Part shown: positions 8,900-17,455 of the stretch, one piece after another
How the letters are laid out: every line of letters starts with the position of its first letter
Position numbering within the stretch: position 1 is the stretch's first letter
From: Erwinia amylovora
GTDB lineage: Bacteria; Pseudomonadota; Gammaproteobacteria; Enterobacterales; Enterobacteriaceae
DNA: 64,000 nucleotides
Direction of reading: 5' to 3'
Assembly: GCF_017161565.1 (NCBI RefSeq)
Contig: NZ_CP066796.1
Location: forward strand, 2,914,001 to 2,978,000
Notes under the pieces: model-generated
The model's database searches: none
What the model saw: only the letters and a program-made list of their open reading frames with translations
Told to the model about the DNA's origin: nothing
Position numbers and translations under genes: made by a program

Positions 8900-10105
8900 T
8901 TACAGCCGCACGCCCTTAAACAGCGCGCTCAACCCCAGCCCACCGGCGATCCCCAGCATCGCCAGCCCGAAGCCTTCGCTCTGCCGCTGACTTACCAGCT
9001 GGCTGAACAGCCGCGTTACCATGATCGCCCCGGAAGCGCCGTAAGGATGCCCCAGTGCGATAGCGCCCCCCTGCTGGTTGATCCTGTGTTCAGCAATGCC
9101 CAACGCATCTACCGATGCCAGCACCTGGGCGGCAAAAGCCTCATTAAACTCGATCACCTCAACCCGATCCAACGCCAGGCCCGGCTGACGCCGCAGCAGC
9201 TTTTGCGTGGCGGGAACCGGGCCAAGCCCCAGTAAATTCGGGTCAACCCCCGCGCTACAGGCATCGGCAAACAGCAGCCCCTGGCTGAAGCCGCAATCCC
9301 GCGCCATGCGGCGGCTCATCACCAGCAGCAGCGCAGCGCCGTCATTCAGCGGGCAGCAGTTACCCGCCGTCACCGAGCCATCGGCGGCAAATACCGGCGG
9401 TAACGCCGCCAGCCGCGCCAGCGAAGTATCAGGCCGTGGGCATTCGTCGTTTTCAACCTGGCAACGGTCAAGGTTAAGCGCGACGATCTCCTCGCGGAAT
9501 GCGCCCTGCTGCGCGGCGGCCAGCGCGCGCTGATGGCTGCGCAGCGCAAAGCGGTCCTGGCGTTCCCGGCTGATGGCGCACTGACGCGCCACGTTCTCGG
9601 CGGCGATGCCCATTTCCGGGTCGCCGATCTCTTCCGGCGAAAAACGTGCGCGCGGATAAAAGCGCGGCATCTGCCTTAGCGTGGCGGGCTTTTCCACCCG
9701 CCAGGGCGCGGTGCTGACGCTCTCTACCCCGCCGGCCAGATAACATTCACCTGCCCTGGCCTGCACCAGCCGACAGGCGTTAATCACCGCTTCCAGCCCG
9801 GAGCCGCACTGGCGGTCCACCGTCACGCCAGGCACCGCCAGCGGTAACCCGGCCGCCAGCGCCGCCAGCCGGGCAATATTGCCGCCGCCGCCGGTGGCGT
9901 TGCCGATAATCACCTCATCAATCGCCGTAAACCCAGCGGGTAATGCCGCCAGCAGCTTGCCAAACAGCGGGGCCAGCAGCGCCTGCGGCGGCACGTTGGC
10001 CAGCGAGCCATAAGCCCTGCCGACGGGCGTGCGGCAGGCGGCGACAATCACCGGCTGCCAGTCCTCTTCAGGCTGGTAATTCAGTAAGCGCTGTGCAGCT
10101 GCCAT
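8900..10105 (-). CDS. Thiolase (acetyl-CoA acyltransferase) with altered C-terminal catalytic motif
   Basis: A 401-residue thiolase-superfamily protein. It has the acyl-accepting cysteine C100 in VDRQCGSG, NEAFA, and the histidine H353 in GHPYGASGA. The final motif, normally CIGGGxG with the second catalytic cysteine, reads GIAGGLG here, so residue 385 (codon 8951-8953) is Gly. Thiolases catalyse reversible Claisen condensation of two acyl-CoAs, and that Cys activates the second substrate, so the reaction may be changed or slowed. The ATG at 10105 follows GAGGA. The gene overlaps the 3' end of the AMP-ligase by 38 nt and ends a three-gene leftward operon (thioesterase, ligase, thiolase). Confidence 0.85.
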   Translation of the reverse strand: MAAAQRLLNYQPEEDWQPVIVAACRTPVGRAYGSLANVPPQALLAPLFGKLLAALPAGFTAIDEVIIGNATGGGGNIARLAALAAGLPLAVPGVTVDRQCGSGLEAVINACRLVQARAGECYLAGGVESVSTAPWRVEKPATLRQMPRFYPRARFSPEEIGDPEMGIAAENVARQCAISRERQDRFALRSHQRALAAAQQGAFREEIVALNLDRCQVENDECPRPDTSLARLAALPPVFAADGSVTAGNCCPLNDGAALLLVMSRRMARDCGFSQGLLFADACSAGVDPNLLGLGPVPATQKLLRRQPGLALDRVEVIEFNEAFAAQVLASVDALGIAEHRINQQGGAIALGHPYGASGAIMVTRLFSQLVSQRQSEGFGLAMLGIAGGLGLSALFKGVRL

Positions 10106-11567
10106 CTTTGATCCTCTGTTCCAGCTCGGCGCGTTTGATTTTTCCGCTCGACGTCAACGGCCACCGTGTAATCTGATAGTAATGACGCGGGCGTTTGTAT
10201 TTTGCCAGCCGGGCGGCGCTTTGCTGCGGCAGCTGCCCGATGACGTCAGCATCGGCCTCAATCACCGCCACCATTTTTTTCCCCAGATAAGCATCATCGA
10301 GCGCAATCACCACCGCTTCAATTACGCCGGGCAGGCTTTTGATCAGCGATTCAATTTCACAGAGATAAATATTATTGCCACCGCTGAGGATCATATTTCC
10401 CCGGCGGCCAGTCATATGCAGGCGCTGCTGCGCGTCGAGATAGCCGATATCGCCAACCGTAGCGCCCCACGGCCGTTTTTCGATGGCGCTGCCGTCGTCG
10501 CCCCATACATAGCCGTCAATAATCTGTTCGCTGGTCAGCCAGATAGTACCCGGCTGCCCGGCGGGCAATGTTTGACCATCGTCATTGCGGATGGTGATTG
10601 CCGTTGCGGGGAATGCCCGGCCAACGCTGGCCAGCGAAGCGCTGATATCGTCATTATCAAGGGTAGAGACGGCAACAAAGCCCAGCTCGGAGGCACCGTA
10701 ATATTCCTGCATCACCGCCTGCGGGAACAGCGCCCTGGCAAGGCGATAATGATTCAGTTCCAGCTTGGCCCCGGCGCTGAGCAGAGAGCGCAAGCCGGGA
10801 TAGTCTGACTGCGCGGCGGCGGCCAGCCCGGCGATCATCGTTGGCACTACCACCAGCCGCTCAATCTGCTGCTGCGCCAGCAACGCCAGCACCGCCGGCG
10901 GCTGCCAGCGCGCCGTGCTGTAAAAACAGCCGCCGGCATACAGGGTTTCATTCAGGCAGTAAAGCCCGATACCGTGCGACAGCGGGCCGGGATATAACGT
11001 CGACGGGGCATCCGCCAGCCGGAAGATCTGCGCACCGTTTTCTAAGCTACAGCGCCAGGAGCGGCGCGAGCGGATAAACGCCTTTGGCAGGCTGGTAGTC
11101 CCGGAGGTGAAACCGATCAGAAACGGCGTTGCCGCCTGCATATCGGCGCTGAAAGCGCGATCGTCGGCGACCGGCGGCGCGTGCTGCCAGCCATCGAGCG
11201 CCAGCCAGCGGATCGCCAGCCGATCCGCCAGCGCGATCAGCTGGCGATCCTGCCGTTTCAGCAGCAGCAGGTCCGGTTTCAGGCGGCTCAGTATCTCGCC
11301 CAGCGGCTGTTGCGCCATTAGCGGATCGATAACCGCCGCCGTGAACGGCCGGGCGCTGGCCGCCAGCCAGGCAACGGGAAAGGTAATGTCATTGGCGCTG
11401 GCGATCGCCACCACGCCTTTGGCTAACGACTGCTGGCAAAGATGCTGGTACAGCGCGTTTGAACTTTGCCACAGCTGACGCCAGTTCAGCGTCTCACCAT
11501 CGATATTCAGCGCGGCGTCATCGGGCTTTTCTGCCGCATGACGCTGCACGCGATCGTGCACCGGCAT
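10068..11567 (-). CDS. AMP-dependent acyl-CoA synthetase/ligase family protein
   Basis: A 499-residue member of the ANL superfamily, which activates a carboxylic acid as acyl-AMP and usually transfers it to CoA. Motifs: the P-loop FTSGTTSLPKA near residue 155 (usual TSGTTGxPK, with Gly changed to Ser), YYGASELG (A5), the hinge region GDIGYLDAQQRLHMTGRRGN, GGNNIYLCEIE, and the A10 lysine in TSSGKIKRAEL. The usual hinge Asp of GRxxD is Asn here. Start and stop of the two upstream genes interlock as TGATG, and the 3' end overlaps the thiolase by 38 nt, so one operon is near certain. Acid specificity is unknown; dicarboxylic, medium-chain and aryl acids are all possible. Confidence 0.85.
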   Translation of the reverse strand: MPVHDRVQRHAAEKPDDAALNIDGETLNWRQLWQSSNALYQHLCQQSLAKGVVAIASANDITFPVAWLAASARPFTAAVIDPLMAQQPLGEILSRLKPDLLLLKRQDRQLIALADRLAIRWLALDGWQHAPPVADDRAFSADMQAATPFLIGFTSGTTSLPKAFIRSRRSWRCSLENGAQIFRLADAPSTLYPGPLSHGIGLYCLNETLYAGGCFYSTARWQPPAVLALLAQQQIERLVVVPTMIAGLAAAAQSDYPGLRSLLSAGAKLELNHYRLARALFPQAVMQEYYGASELGFVAVSTLDNDDISASLASVGRAFPATAITIRNDDGQTLPAGQPGTIWLTSEQIIDGYVWGDDGSAIEKRPWGATVGDIGYLDAQQRLHMTGRRGNMILSGGNNIYLCEIESLIKSLPGVIEAVVIALDDAYLGKKMVAVIEADADVIGQLPQQSAARLAKYKRPRHYYQITRWPLTSSGKIKRAELEQRIKDGSCTALTELPA

Positions 11568-12001
11568 CAGGCGCTGGCCGCAGTAAACGGCAGGTGCTGG
11601 CGCAATGCGGCGCGGGTTTCATCCGGGATCGGGCAGGGTTTATGATCCCGCGGATTAACGCAAACCCAGATCAGTTTCCCCTCGGCGCAGAGAGTGCTTT
11701 TATCCGCCAGCAGCAGTTGCACAGAAAAAACTAAGCTGCTGTTGCCCAGTTTTTCTACCGCCACCAGCGGCATCACTTCATCATCCACCGTCAGCGGATG
11801 GTGGAACGTTGCCTCACATTTTTTCACATGATAGGCTACGCCAGCGCTCTGCGGGCGAAACAGTGGCAGCAGATGGTAACGGCGAAAGGCATTAACCACC
11901 GCGTCTTCAAAGTAGTCTAAATAGACCGAATTATGCACATGGCCATGCAAATCAATATCCCGCATTGAGATGCGAAACGTTTCGCTGTTGTGCTGCTGCA
12001 T
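11567..12001 (-). CDS. Acyl-CoA thioesterase, hot-dog 4HBT/YbgC-like
   Basis: The protein, 144 residues from the ATG at 12001, has the 4-hydroxybenzoyl-CoA thioesterase pattern: MRDIDLHGHVHNSVYLDYFED, where an aspartate near the start of the hot-dog helix is the expected catalytic acid, then a beta-rich C-terminal half. The open frame extends 67 codons further upstream, but that part overlaps the divergent enoyl reductase and lacks family resemblance, so I use MQQHNSETFRI as start. It is first in the leftward operon, sharing TGATG with the ligase. It could release free acid from CoA as the end step of this acyl-CoA module. Confidence 0.8.
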   Translation of the reverse strand: MQQHNSETFRISMRDIDLHGHVHNSVYLDYFEDAVVNAFRRYHLLPLFRPQSAGVAYHVKKCEATFHHPLTVDDEVMPLVAVEKLGNSSLVFSVQLLLADKSTLCAEGKLIWVCVNPRDHKPCPIPDETRAALRQHLPFTAASA

Positions 12002-12047
12002 AAAAAAAGCCCACCTGTAAACTGAAACACCCTGAAGAAAAGATACC

Positions 12048-13034
12048 ATGAAAGCCAGTTTATTCACCAGAGCGATGGTTCGCGAGTTCGGCAATATCGA
12101 GGATATCCTGCGGCTTGAGCAGGCCGAACTGCCCGAGCTTGCCGCCGGACAGGTGCGGGTAAAAATGTCCTTTGCCACCATCAACCCTTCCGATTTGATC
12201 ACTATCGCCGGCGCCTACCGTTCACGTATTGCCCTGCCGTTTGTACCCGGCTTTGAGGGCGTGGGAAGCATCTGCCAGAGCGGCGATCCGGCGCTGGCGG
12301 TCGGCCAGCGCGTGCTGCCGGTTGGCAGCATGGGGGCCTGGCAAAACTACAAAGACAGCGATGCACAATGGTGCTTTCCCCTGCCCGATTTCGTTAGCGA
12401 CCGCCAGGCGGCCACCGGCTACGTCAACCCGATGACCGCGCTGCTGATGCTGAAGGAAGAGCTGGACTTCACGCCCGGCATGCGCATTATCATCAATGCC
12501 GCCAATTCGGCTATCGGCAAAATGCTGATCCGCATCGCCAACCATATGGGGCTGGAGCCAATTGTCATCGTGCGCAAGGCGGAAAACCTTCCGCTGTTGG
12601 CCGGTTACGCCACCGAACAGCGGCTGAACAGCAGCGCGGCGGGTTACCCCCAGGCGCTGGCCGCCCTGCAGCGCAGCGGCGGCGTGGCGGCAATCTTCGA
12701 CTGTATCGGCGGTGAAGAGTCGCTGACGCTGGCCGGAGCGCTGGCCCCCGGCGGGCAGTTTATTCATTATGGCCTGCTGTCCGGTCAGCCGATCCCGCCA
12801 GCTTTCTGGCGCAGCCGCCCCGATATCCGTTTTTCCCATTTCCATCTGCGCCAGTGGGTACACGGCCGCGAAAAGGCCGGGGTACAAAGCAAAATCGATG
12901 AAGTGATGGCGCTGATCGGTGACGGGGTGATTGCCACCGGGATTGCCGCCGAGTATGCGCTGACGGAGATTGATAAGGCGGTGGCGGCGGTGAAATCAGG
13001 CCAGCTGAAAGGCAAGATCTTGCTGCGGCTGTAA
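12048..13034 (+). CDS. MDR-family oxidoreductase, probable trans-2-enoyl-CoA/quinone reductase
   Basis: A 328-residue zinc-free medium-chain dehydrogenase/reductase. The N-terminal GroES-like domain (PSDLITIAGAYR, PGFEGVGSI) is followed by a Rossmann domain with IINAANSAIGKMLIRIA near residue 150. The ordering and TINPSDL motif resemble mitochondrial MECR/Etr1 enoyl thioester reductases, which reduce trans-2-enoyl chains with NADPH; quinone reductase activity is the alternative. It starts 46 nt from the divergent thioesterase gene, so both probably share a control region. It fits as the last reductive step of an acyl-CoA elongation cycle. Confidence 0.75.
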   Translation: MKASLFTRAMVREFGNIEDILRLEQAELPELAAGQVRVKMSFATINPSDLITIAGAYRSRIALPFVPGFEGVGSICQSGDPALAVGQRVLPVGSMGAWQNYKDSDAQWCFPLPDFVSDRQAATGYVNPMTALLMLKEELDFTPGMRIIINAANSAIGKMLIRIANHMGLEPIVIVRKAENLPLLAGYATEQRLNSSAAGYPQALAALQRSGGVAAIFDCIGGEESLTLAGALAPGGQFIHYGLLSGQPIPPAFWRSRPDIRFSHFHLRQWVHGREKAGVQSKIDEVMALIGDGVIATGIAAEYALTEIDKAVAAVKSGQLKGKILLRL

Positions 13035-13037
13035 GCG

Positions 13038-13067
13038 CGGGCGGGGCGGAAAAGCCCGCCCCGCCCG
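13038..13067. terminator. GC-rich hairpin between convergent genes
   Basis: A 12-bp perfect stem (CGGGCGGGGCGG with its complement) and a 6-nt loop separate the enoyl reductase stop (13034) from the bioY stop (13075). No long T-run follows on either strand, so intrinsic termination may be weak. Confidence 0.5.
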
Positions 13068-13074
13068 ATCGGCG

Positions 13075-13614
13075 TTATTCCAGCGTTGGCCAGGCGCGCC
13101 GCACCGTGCGGACGATGGCCACCACCAGCACCACTTTCACCAGATCGCCCGGCAGGAAGCCCAGCGAGGCGACGGCGGCCTGCTTCAGGGAAATGCCCGC
13201 CACGGCGGCAATCCACGGGATGCCCATTGAGTAGACCAGTACCAGCCCGCCCAGCGTGACAATCAGCAGCTCTTTCACCCATGTCAGGCAATACAGGCTG
13301 CGGCGATAAAGCCAGCCAATCAGCAGCGCCGCCAGCGGCCAGGCGAGGATAAAACCGCCGCCCGGGCCAATAAAGATGCCAAAGCCGCCGCGCCCGCCGG
13401 CCAGCAGCGGCAGCCCGATGGCCACCAGCAGGTCGAACAGCACCATCGCCAGCGCGCCGCGTTTTGCGCCGGCAATCGCCCCGGCCAGCATGCAGCCCAT
13501 TGACTGGGCGGTGATCGGCACGGCAATCACCGGCAGGTTAAAGGCCGGGAACAGGCCCAGCGCCGCCGTCATGGCAGCAAACAGCGCGATATAAACAATA
13601 TCTTTGGTGGACAT
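13075..13614 (-). CDS. bioY: Biotin transporter substrate-binding S component BioY
   Basis: A 179-residue, six-helix membrane protein of the BioY family, the biotin-binding S component of an ECF transporter. Recognisable parts are MSTKDIVYIALFAAMTAALG, the ITAQSMGCMLAGAIAGAKRG loop, and FLPGDLVKVVLV at the end, which match BioY. I chose the ATG at 13614 over an ATG at 13686 that would overlap bioN. It is the last gene of the leftward operon SDR-bioM-bioN-bioY, 10 nt after bioN. Dedicated ATPase and T genes beside it indicate a complete high-affinity BioMNY transporter. Confidence 0.9.
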   Translation of the reverse strand: MSTKDIVYIALFAAMTAALGLFPAFNLPVIAVPITAQSMGCMLAGAIAGAKRGALAMVLFDLLVAIGLPLLAGGRGGFGIFIGPGGGFILAWPLAALLIGWLYRRSLYCLTWVKELLIVTLGGLVLVYSMGIPWIAAVAGISLKQAAVASLGFLPGDLVKVVLVVAIVRTVRRAWPTLE

Positions 13615-13624
13615 AACTATTCTC

Positions 13625-14242
13625 TCAGGTTTTACGTTGCGGCTGCGGGTCGTAAGCGCGAGCTTCCAGCGCAGCGGCGATATCATCAGCCATTTTCAGG
13701 GTGCGCACCATCACCGGCACGGCCACGGCCAGTATGCTGTTATCCAGCCCGCGCGCGCGTTGCGCTTCGCGCACTTCAAGCGTAATGGCCGCCAGCACCG
13801 GAATAAAGCGTAGCGCCAGCGCCAGCGCCAGGCTGATTTTTGCCGGATTGATGCGCATATAGCGCAGCCAGAACAGCCCCTTCTCCAGCGCCTCAATCAG
13901 CGCGCTGGTGCGGGTGGTTAGCGTGACCAGCGCCGCCATCAGCATTAATGCCGACAGGCGTATTACCACCAGCAGGCCGGACTGCCAGCTCACCATCCAC
14001 CACTGCACGGCAAACAGCAGCAGCAACAGCCACAGCAGCGGCTTAAGTTGCAGCAGCAGGGTACGCGCGGGAATATGCGCCAGCGGATAACCCAGCACGA
14101 TGGCAGACAGGGCGGCAATGGCACACTCCAGCCGGGGAAAAACAAACAGCAGCGTGCCCGTCAGCGCCAGCGCGAGGATTTTGATCCCCGGTGCCAGGCG
14201 GTGGATGGCTGACTCTGCGGCCACGTAATCACTCATCGTCAT
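13625..14242 (-). CDS. bioN: ECF transporter T component BioN
   Basis: A 205-residue membrane protein of the EcfT/CbiQ family, with about five hydrophobic segments and the two Ala-Arg-type coupling motifs (QRARG and EARAYD) that dock onto the ATPases. It shares an ATGA overlap with bioM upstream and lies 10 nt before bioY, so the three are co-translated. It couples ATP hydrolysis by BioM to biotin movement through BioY. Confidence 0.88.
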   Translation of the reverse strand: MTMSDYVAAESAIHRLAPGIKILALALTGTLLFVFPRLECAIAALSAIVLGYPLAHIPARTLLLQLKPLLWLLLLLFAVQWWMVSWQSGLLVVIRLSALMLMAALVTLTTRTSALIEALEKGLFWLRYMRINPAKISLALALALRFIPVLAAITLEVREAQRARGLDNSILAVAVPVMVRTLKMADDIAAALEARAYDPQPQRKT

Positions 14243-14913
14243 GACATCATCCTGACATAGGTTTTCAGCGCCACGGCAGGGACGTCATCCGCCACTACCT
14301 GCCCGCCTTCAAATACCAGCACGCGGTCAAAATCCTGTAAGAACTCCAGGTCGTGAGATACCACGATGGCGGTTTGCTCCAGCCCGGCGATGGCGTCGGC
14401 AATGCGGCGTTTATTGCGCAGATCGAGCAGCGTGGTCGGTTCGTCAAAGACGATATACTGCGGCTCCATCACCAGCACGCCGGAAATCGCCAGCAGCTGC
14501 TTTTGTCCGCCGCTTAACCGATGTGCCGGATGCTGACGCAGATCCTGCATATCGTAACGCGCCAGCGCGGCATCGATACGCTCACGGATGGTGGTTTTCG
14601 ACAGCCCGAGGTTTTTCATGCCGAAAGCCAGATCCTCTTCCACCAGCGGAAAAACAATCTGGTTATCGGGGTTCTGAAACACGAAGCCCACTTTACGCCG
14701 CACCGCCTTGCCATGCTGGCGGGTATTCAGCCCGTCGACCAGTACCTCGCCCTGTTTTGGCAGCAGCAGGCCATTCAGCAGCCGGGCAAAGGTACTTTTG
14801 CCGCAGCCGTTGCTGCCAACGATGCCGATACGTTTTTCGCTCAGTTGTAAATTGATGTTGTTGAGCACCTGGCGTTCAGCGAACGCGTGCGATACTCCTT
14901 GCAGTTCCAGCAT
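14239..14913 (-). CDS. bioM: ECF transporter ATPase BioM
   Basis: A 224-residue ABC ATPase. Walker A is GSNGCGKST, the Q-loop is [10 protein letters not shown], the signature is LSGGQKQ, Walker B is [11 protein letters not shown], and the H-loop is IVVSHD. The FQNPDNQIV form is characteristic of EcfA-type ATPases. Being the only ATPase of the operon it probably works as a homodimer, as known for BioM. It lies 13 nt after the SDR stop and overlaps bioN by 4 nt. Confidence 0.9.
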   Translation of the reverse strand: MLELQGVSHAFAERQVLNNINLQLSEKRIGIVGSNGCGKSTFARLLNGLLLPKQGEVLVDGLNTRQHGKAVRRKVGFVFQNPDNQIVFPLVEEDLAFGMKNLGLSKTTIRERIDAALARYDMQDLRQHPAHRLSGGQKQLLAISGVLVMEPQYIVFDEPTTLLDLRNKRRIADAIAGLEQTAIVVSHDLEFLQDFDRVLVFEGGQVVADDVPAVALKTYVRMMS

Positions 14914-14926
14914 GACAGCTCCTGAA

Positions 14927-15628
14927 TCAGGCAGGTTGACGCGGGCGCGGCTGACGCCCGATGGTCAGTTGTTCAACCACCGCAGCCGGCGACAGCGACA
15001 TAACAAAATCGACGGCGCGACAGAGATCGGCGGTGGTCAGCATTTCATCCTCCCCCAGGCCGCTGCCCTGTGCCATATCGGTATTCACCACGTCCGGGCA
15101 CAGGGTGGTGACCTTAATGCCCTGTGCGCCCAGCTCGCGGGCGATGGAGCGGCTGTAGCCCACCAGCGCATGCTTGCTGGCGGCATAGCTGGCTACGCTG
15201 CCGTACGGCTGCACGCCGCTGATCGAGGCGAGGTTAAAGATCCGTCCCGCCGCCGATTTCAGCAGCCACGGGGTACACAGCTGGCAAAGGTGGTGAATGG
15301 CGGTGACGTTGGTTGCCAGCAGCGCGCTGAAGTCGGCCAGCGGGGTTTGCGTTGAACCGGGTCGGAAAATCCCGGCGGCGTTGATCAGCACATCAAGCTG
15401 CTGATGCCGCGCCAGCGCCTGCTGTAGCTGCTGCGCCACCGCCGGATAGTCGCAGACATCCAGCGCCAGCGTCTGCACGCGCTGCGCATCAAGGGTGGCG
15501 GCATCGGATGCCAGCCGCTGCGCATTACGCGCCACTAAAATCAGCTGATAGCCCTGCGCATAGAAATGGCGGGCAAGATGATGACCGATACCCCGCGAGG
15601 CACCGGCGATCAGGGCAACTTTTCGCAC
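14927..15628 (-). CDS. Classical short-chain dehydrogenase/reductase
   Basis: A 233-residue SDR with the nucleotide motif GASRGIG, NAAG, and the catalytic Ser in NLASISG followed by YAASK (Tyr and Lys). The residues after the second strand do not settle NADH or NADPH preference. It is the first gene of the operon with bioMNY (13-nt gap), which is unusual. One candidate role is 3-oxoacyl-CoA reductase, the step otherwise missing between the thiolase and hydratase nearby; this is inference from context. The terminator of lpdA separates it from the pdh operon upstream. Confidence 0.85.
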   Translation of the reverse strand: MRKVALIAGASRGIGHHLARHFYAQGYQLILVARNAQRLASDAATLDAQRVQTLALDVCDYPAVAQQLQQALARHQQLDVLINAAGIFRPGSTQTPLADFSALLATNVTAIHHLCQLCTPWLLKSAAGRIFNLASISGVQPYGSVASYAASKHALVGYSRSIARELGAQGIKVTTLCPDVVNTDMAQGSGLGEDEMLTTADLCRAVDFVMSLSPAAVVEQLTIGRQPRPRQPA

Positions 15629-15691
15629 AAGACGCGCCTTTCAATCGCTATTCAAAGGCGGCAAAGATACGCTATTTTGCCGCAGAAATAC

Positions 15692-15716
15692 AAAACGGCT
15701 CCCGAAGGAGCCGTTA
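15692..15716 (-). terminator. Rho-independent terminator of the pdh operon
   Basis: Read leftward, ACGGCTCC, a TTCG loop and GGAGCCGT are followed by TTTTG. It starts about 20 nt after the lpdA stop, and the tetraloop and stem are typical. Confidence 0.85.
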
Positions 15717-15735
15717 TTTCAACACCGATCGCGGG

Positions 15736-17163
15736 TTATTTCTTTTTCGCTTTCGGGTTTGGCAAATCGGTAATGCTGCCTTCAAAGATTTCCGCCGCCA
15801 GGCCAACCGATTCATGCAGGGTTGGGTGCGCATGGATGGTCAGCGCGATATCTTCCGCATCGCAGCCCATCTCGATGGCCAGACCGATTTCACCCAGCAG
15901 CTCGCCGCCGTTGGTGCCGACAATCGCACCACCGATAACACGATGGGTGTTTTTGTCGAAGATCAGCTTGGTCATGCCGTCTGCACAGTCGGAAGCGATA
16001 GCACGGCCTGAAGCTGCCCACGGGAAGGTGGACGTTTCATAGCTGATGCCTTGCTCTTTCGCTTCTTTTTCGGTGAGACCGACCCAGGCCACTTCCGGTT
16101 CGGTGTAGGCAATGGATGGGATCACTTTCGGATCGAAGTAGTGTTTCTTACCGGAGATCACTTCTGCCGCTACGTGGCCTTCATGCACGCCTTTGTGCGC
16201 CAACATCGGCTGACCGACGATATCGCCGATGGCGAAAATGTGCGGCACGTTGGTGCGCATCTGCTTATCAACGCGGATAAAGCCACGGTCGTCGACTTCA
16301 ACGCCGGCTTTGCCCGCATCCAGGCCTTTGCCGTTGGGTACGCGACCAATCGCCACCAGCACCGCGTCATAACGCTGTGGTTCGGACGGCGCTTTTTTGC
16401 CTTCCATCGTGACATAAATACCGTCTTCTTTTGCTTCAACGGCGGTCACTTTGGTTTCCAGCATCAGGTTGAACTGCTTAGAAATGCGTTTGGTGAAGAC
16501 TTTTACCACGTCTTTATCGGCAGCCGGGATCACCTGGTCGAACATCTCAACCACGTCGATCTGCGAACCCAGCGCGTGATAGACGGTGGCCATTTCCAGG
16601 CCGATAATGCCGCCGCCCATCACCAGCAGGCGCTCCGGTACTTCTTTCAGCTCCAGCGCATCGGTAGAATCCCAAACGCGTGGGTCTTCGTGCGGAATAA
16701 AAGGCAGTTCAATCGGGCGTGAACCCGCCGCGATAATCGCGTTGTCGAAAGTGATGGTGGTTTTTGAACCATCTTCTGCGGTCACTTCCAGCGTGTTGGC
16801 AGCGGTGAATTTACCGAGACCGTTAACCACGTTCACCTTACGGCCTTTCGCCATACCGGCCAGACCGCCGGTCAGCTGAGAGATGACTTTTTCTTTCCAG
16901 CCACGCACTTTATCAATGTCAGTCTGCGGCTTGCCGAAGACAATACCGTGTGCTTCCAGCGCTTTCGCTTCTTCAATCACTTTGGCGACGTGCAGCAGGG
17001 CTTTAGAAGGGATACAGCCAACGTTCAGACAAACACCGCCCAGGGTGCTGTAGCGCTCAACGATAACGGTCTCCAGACCTAAATCCGCTGCACGGAAGGC
17101 GGCAGAGTAGCCGGCAGGACCTGCCCCAAGTACCACGACCTGAGTTTTAATTTCTGTACTCAT
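15736..17163 (-). CDS. lpdA: Dihydrolipoamide dehydrogenase (E3)
   Basis: This 475-residue flavoprotein reoxidises dihydrolipoyl groups of the pyruvate and 2-oxoglutarate dehydrogenase complexes and the glycine cleavage system, passing electrons to NAD. It has the FAD motif GAGPAGYSAA, the redox disulfide GGVCLNVGCIPSKA, a second dinucleotide motif GGGIIGLEMA, and the interface HAHPTLHES with the catalytic histidine. It is nearly identical to E. coli Lpd. Of two tandem ATGs I use the second (MSTEIKTQ), which gives better spacing to GAGG. It lies 292 nt after aceF, and that gap holds a hairpin and an ERIC-like repeat, so its own promoter is possible, as in E. coli. Confidence 0.97.
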   Translation of the reverse strand: MSTEIKTQVVVLGAGPAGYSAAFRAADLGLETVIVERYSTLGGVCLNVGCIPSKALLHVAKVIEEAKALEAHGIVFGKPQTDIDKVRGWKEKVISQLTGGLAGMAKGRKVNVVNGLGKFTAANTLEVTAEDGSKTTITFDNAIIAAGSRPIELPFIPHEDPRVWDSTDALELKEVPERLLVMGGGIIGLEMATVYHALGSQIDVVEMFDQVIPAADKDVVKVFTKRISKQFNLMLETKVTAVEAKEDGIYVTMEGKKAPSEPQRYDAVLVAIGRVPNGKGLDAGKAGVEVDDRGFIRVDKQMRTNVPHIFAIGDIVGQPMLAHKGVHEGHVAAEVISGKKHYFDPKVIPSIAYTEPEVAWVGLTEKEAKEQGISYETSTFPWAASGRAIASDCADGMTKLIFDKNTHRVIGGAIVGTNGGELLGEIGLAIEMGCDAEDIALTIHAHPTLHESVGLAAEIFEGSITDLPNPKAKKK

Positions 17164-17200
17164 CATGACCTCTTAATTGATAGTCCGGCGGGTCAGACTG

Positions 17201-17325
17201 ATACCCGTCATACCTGCATCTGCATCCGTGTTGGCTGCGCTCGCTCACCCGAATCACCTACCGCTGTAAGCTCGTCGGAACTCGCTCCCTTGCCGCCTTG
17301 ATGCTGCTCCAGATATTTTGGGTAT
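17201..17325 (-). repeat. ERIC-like intergenic repeat between aceF and lpdA
   Basis: On the minus strand the core has GAGCTTACA, GGGTGAGCGAGCGCAGCC and, near its end, ATGACGGGTAT, matching the ERIC (IRU) words GAGCTTACAT, GGGGTGAGCG and GCAGCCAACGC. The ends are partial inverted repeats (GGGTAT near 17320 and ATACCC at 17201), and the length of about 125 bp fits the 127-bp ERIC standard. As transcribed RNA between aceF and lpdA it would fold into a long hairpin and could affect mRNA stability. Confidence 0.7.
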
Positions 17326-17422
17326 ATTATTCAACGTCCTTCATCCACCGGGACGCGTTCACCGCAAGAGTTTACAGAATTGTTAATAAACTGCAAACCA
17401 CGGTGCCACGAATCTTTACAAC

Positions 17423-17444
17423 AAGGCCGGCTTACGCCGGCCTT
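17423..17444 (-). terminator. Hairpin after aceF
   Basis: A perfect 9-bp stem AAGGCCGGC/GCCGGCCTT with a 4-nt loop begins about 12 nt after the aceF stop. Only a broken T-run (TTGTTGT) follows on the minus strand, so partial termination or 3'-end protection of aceEF mRNA is likely. Confidence 0.55.
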
Positions 17445-17455
17445 GAACGCTGCGG

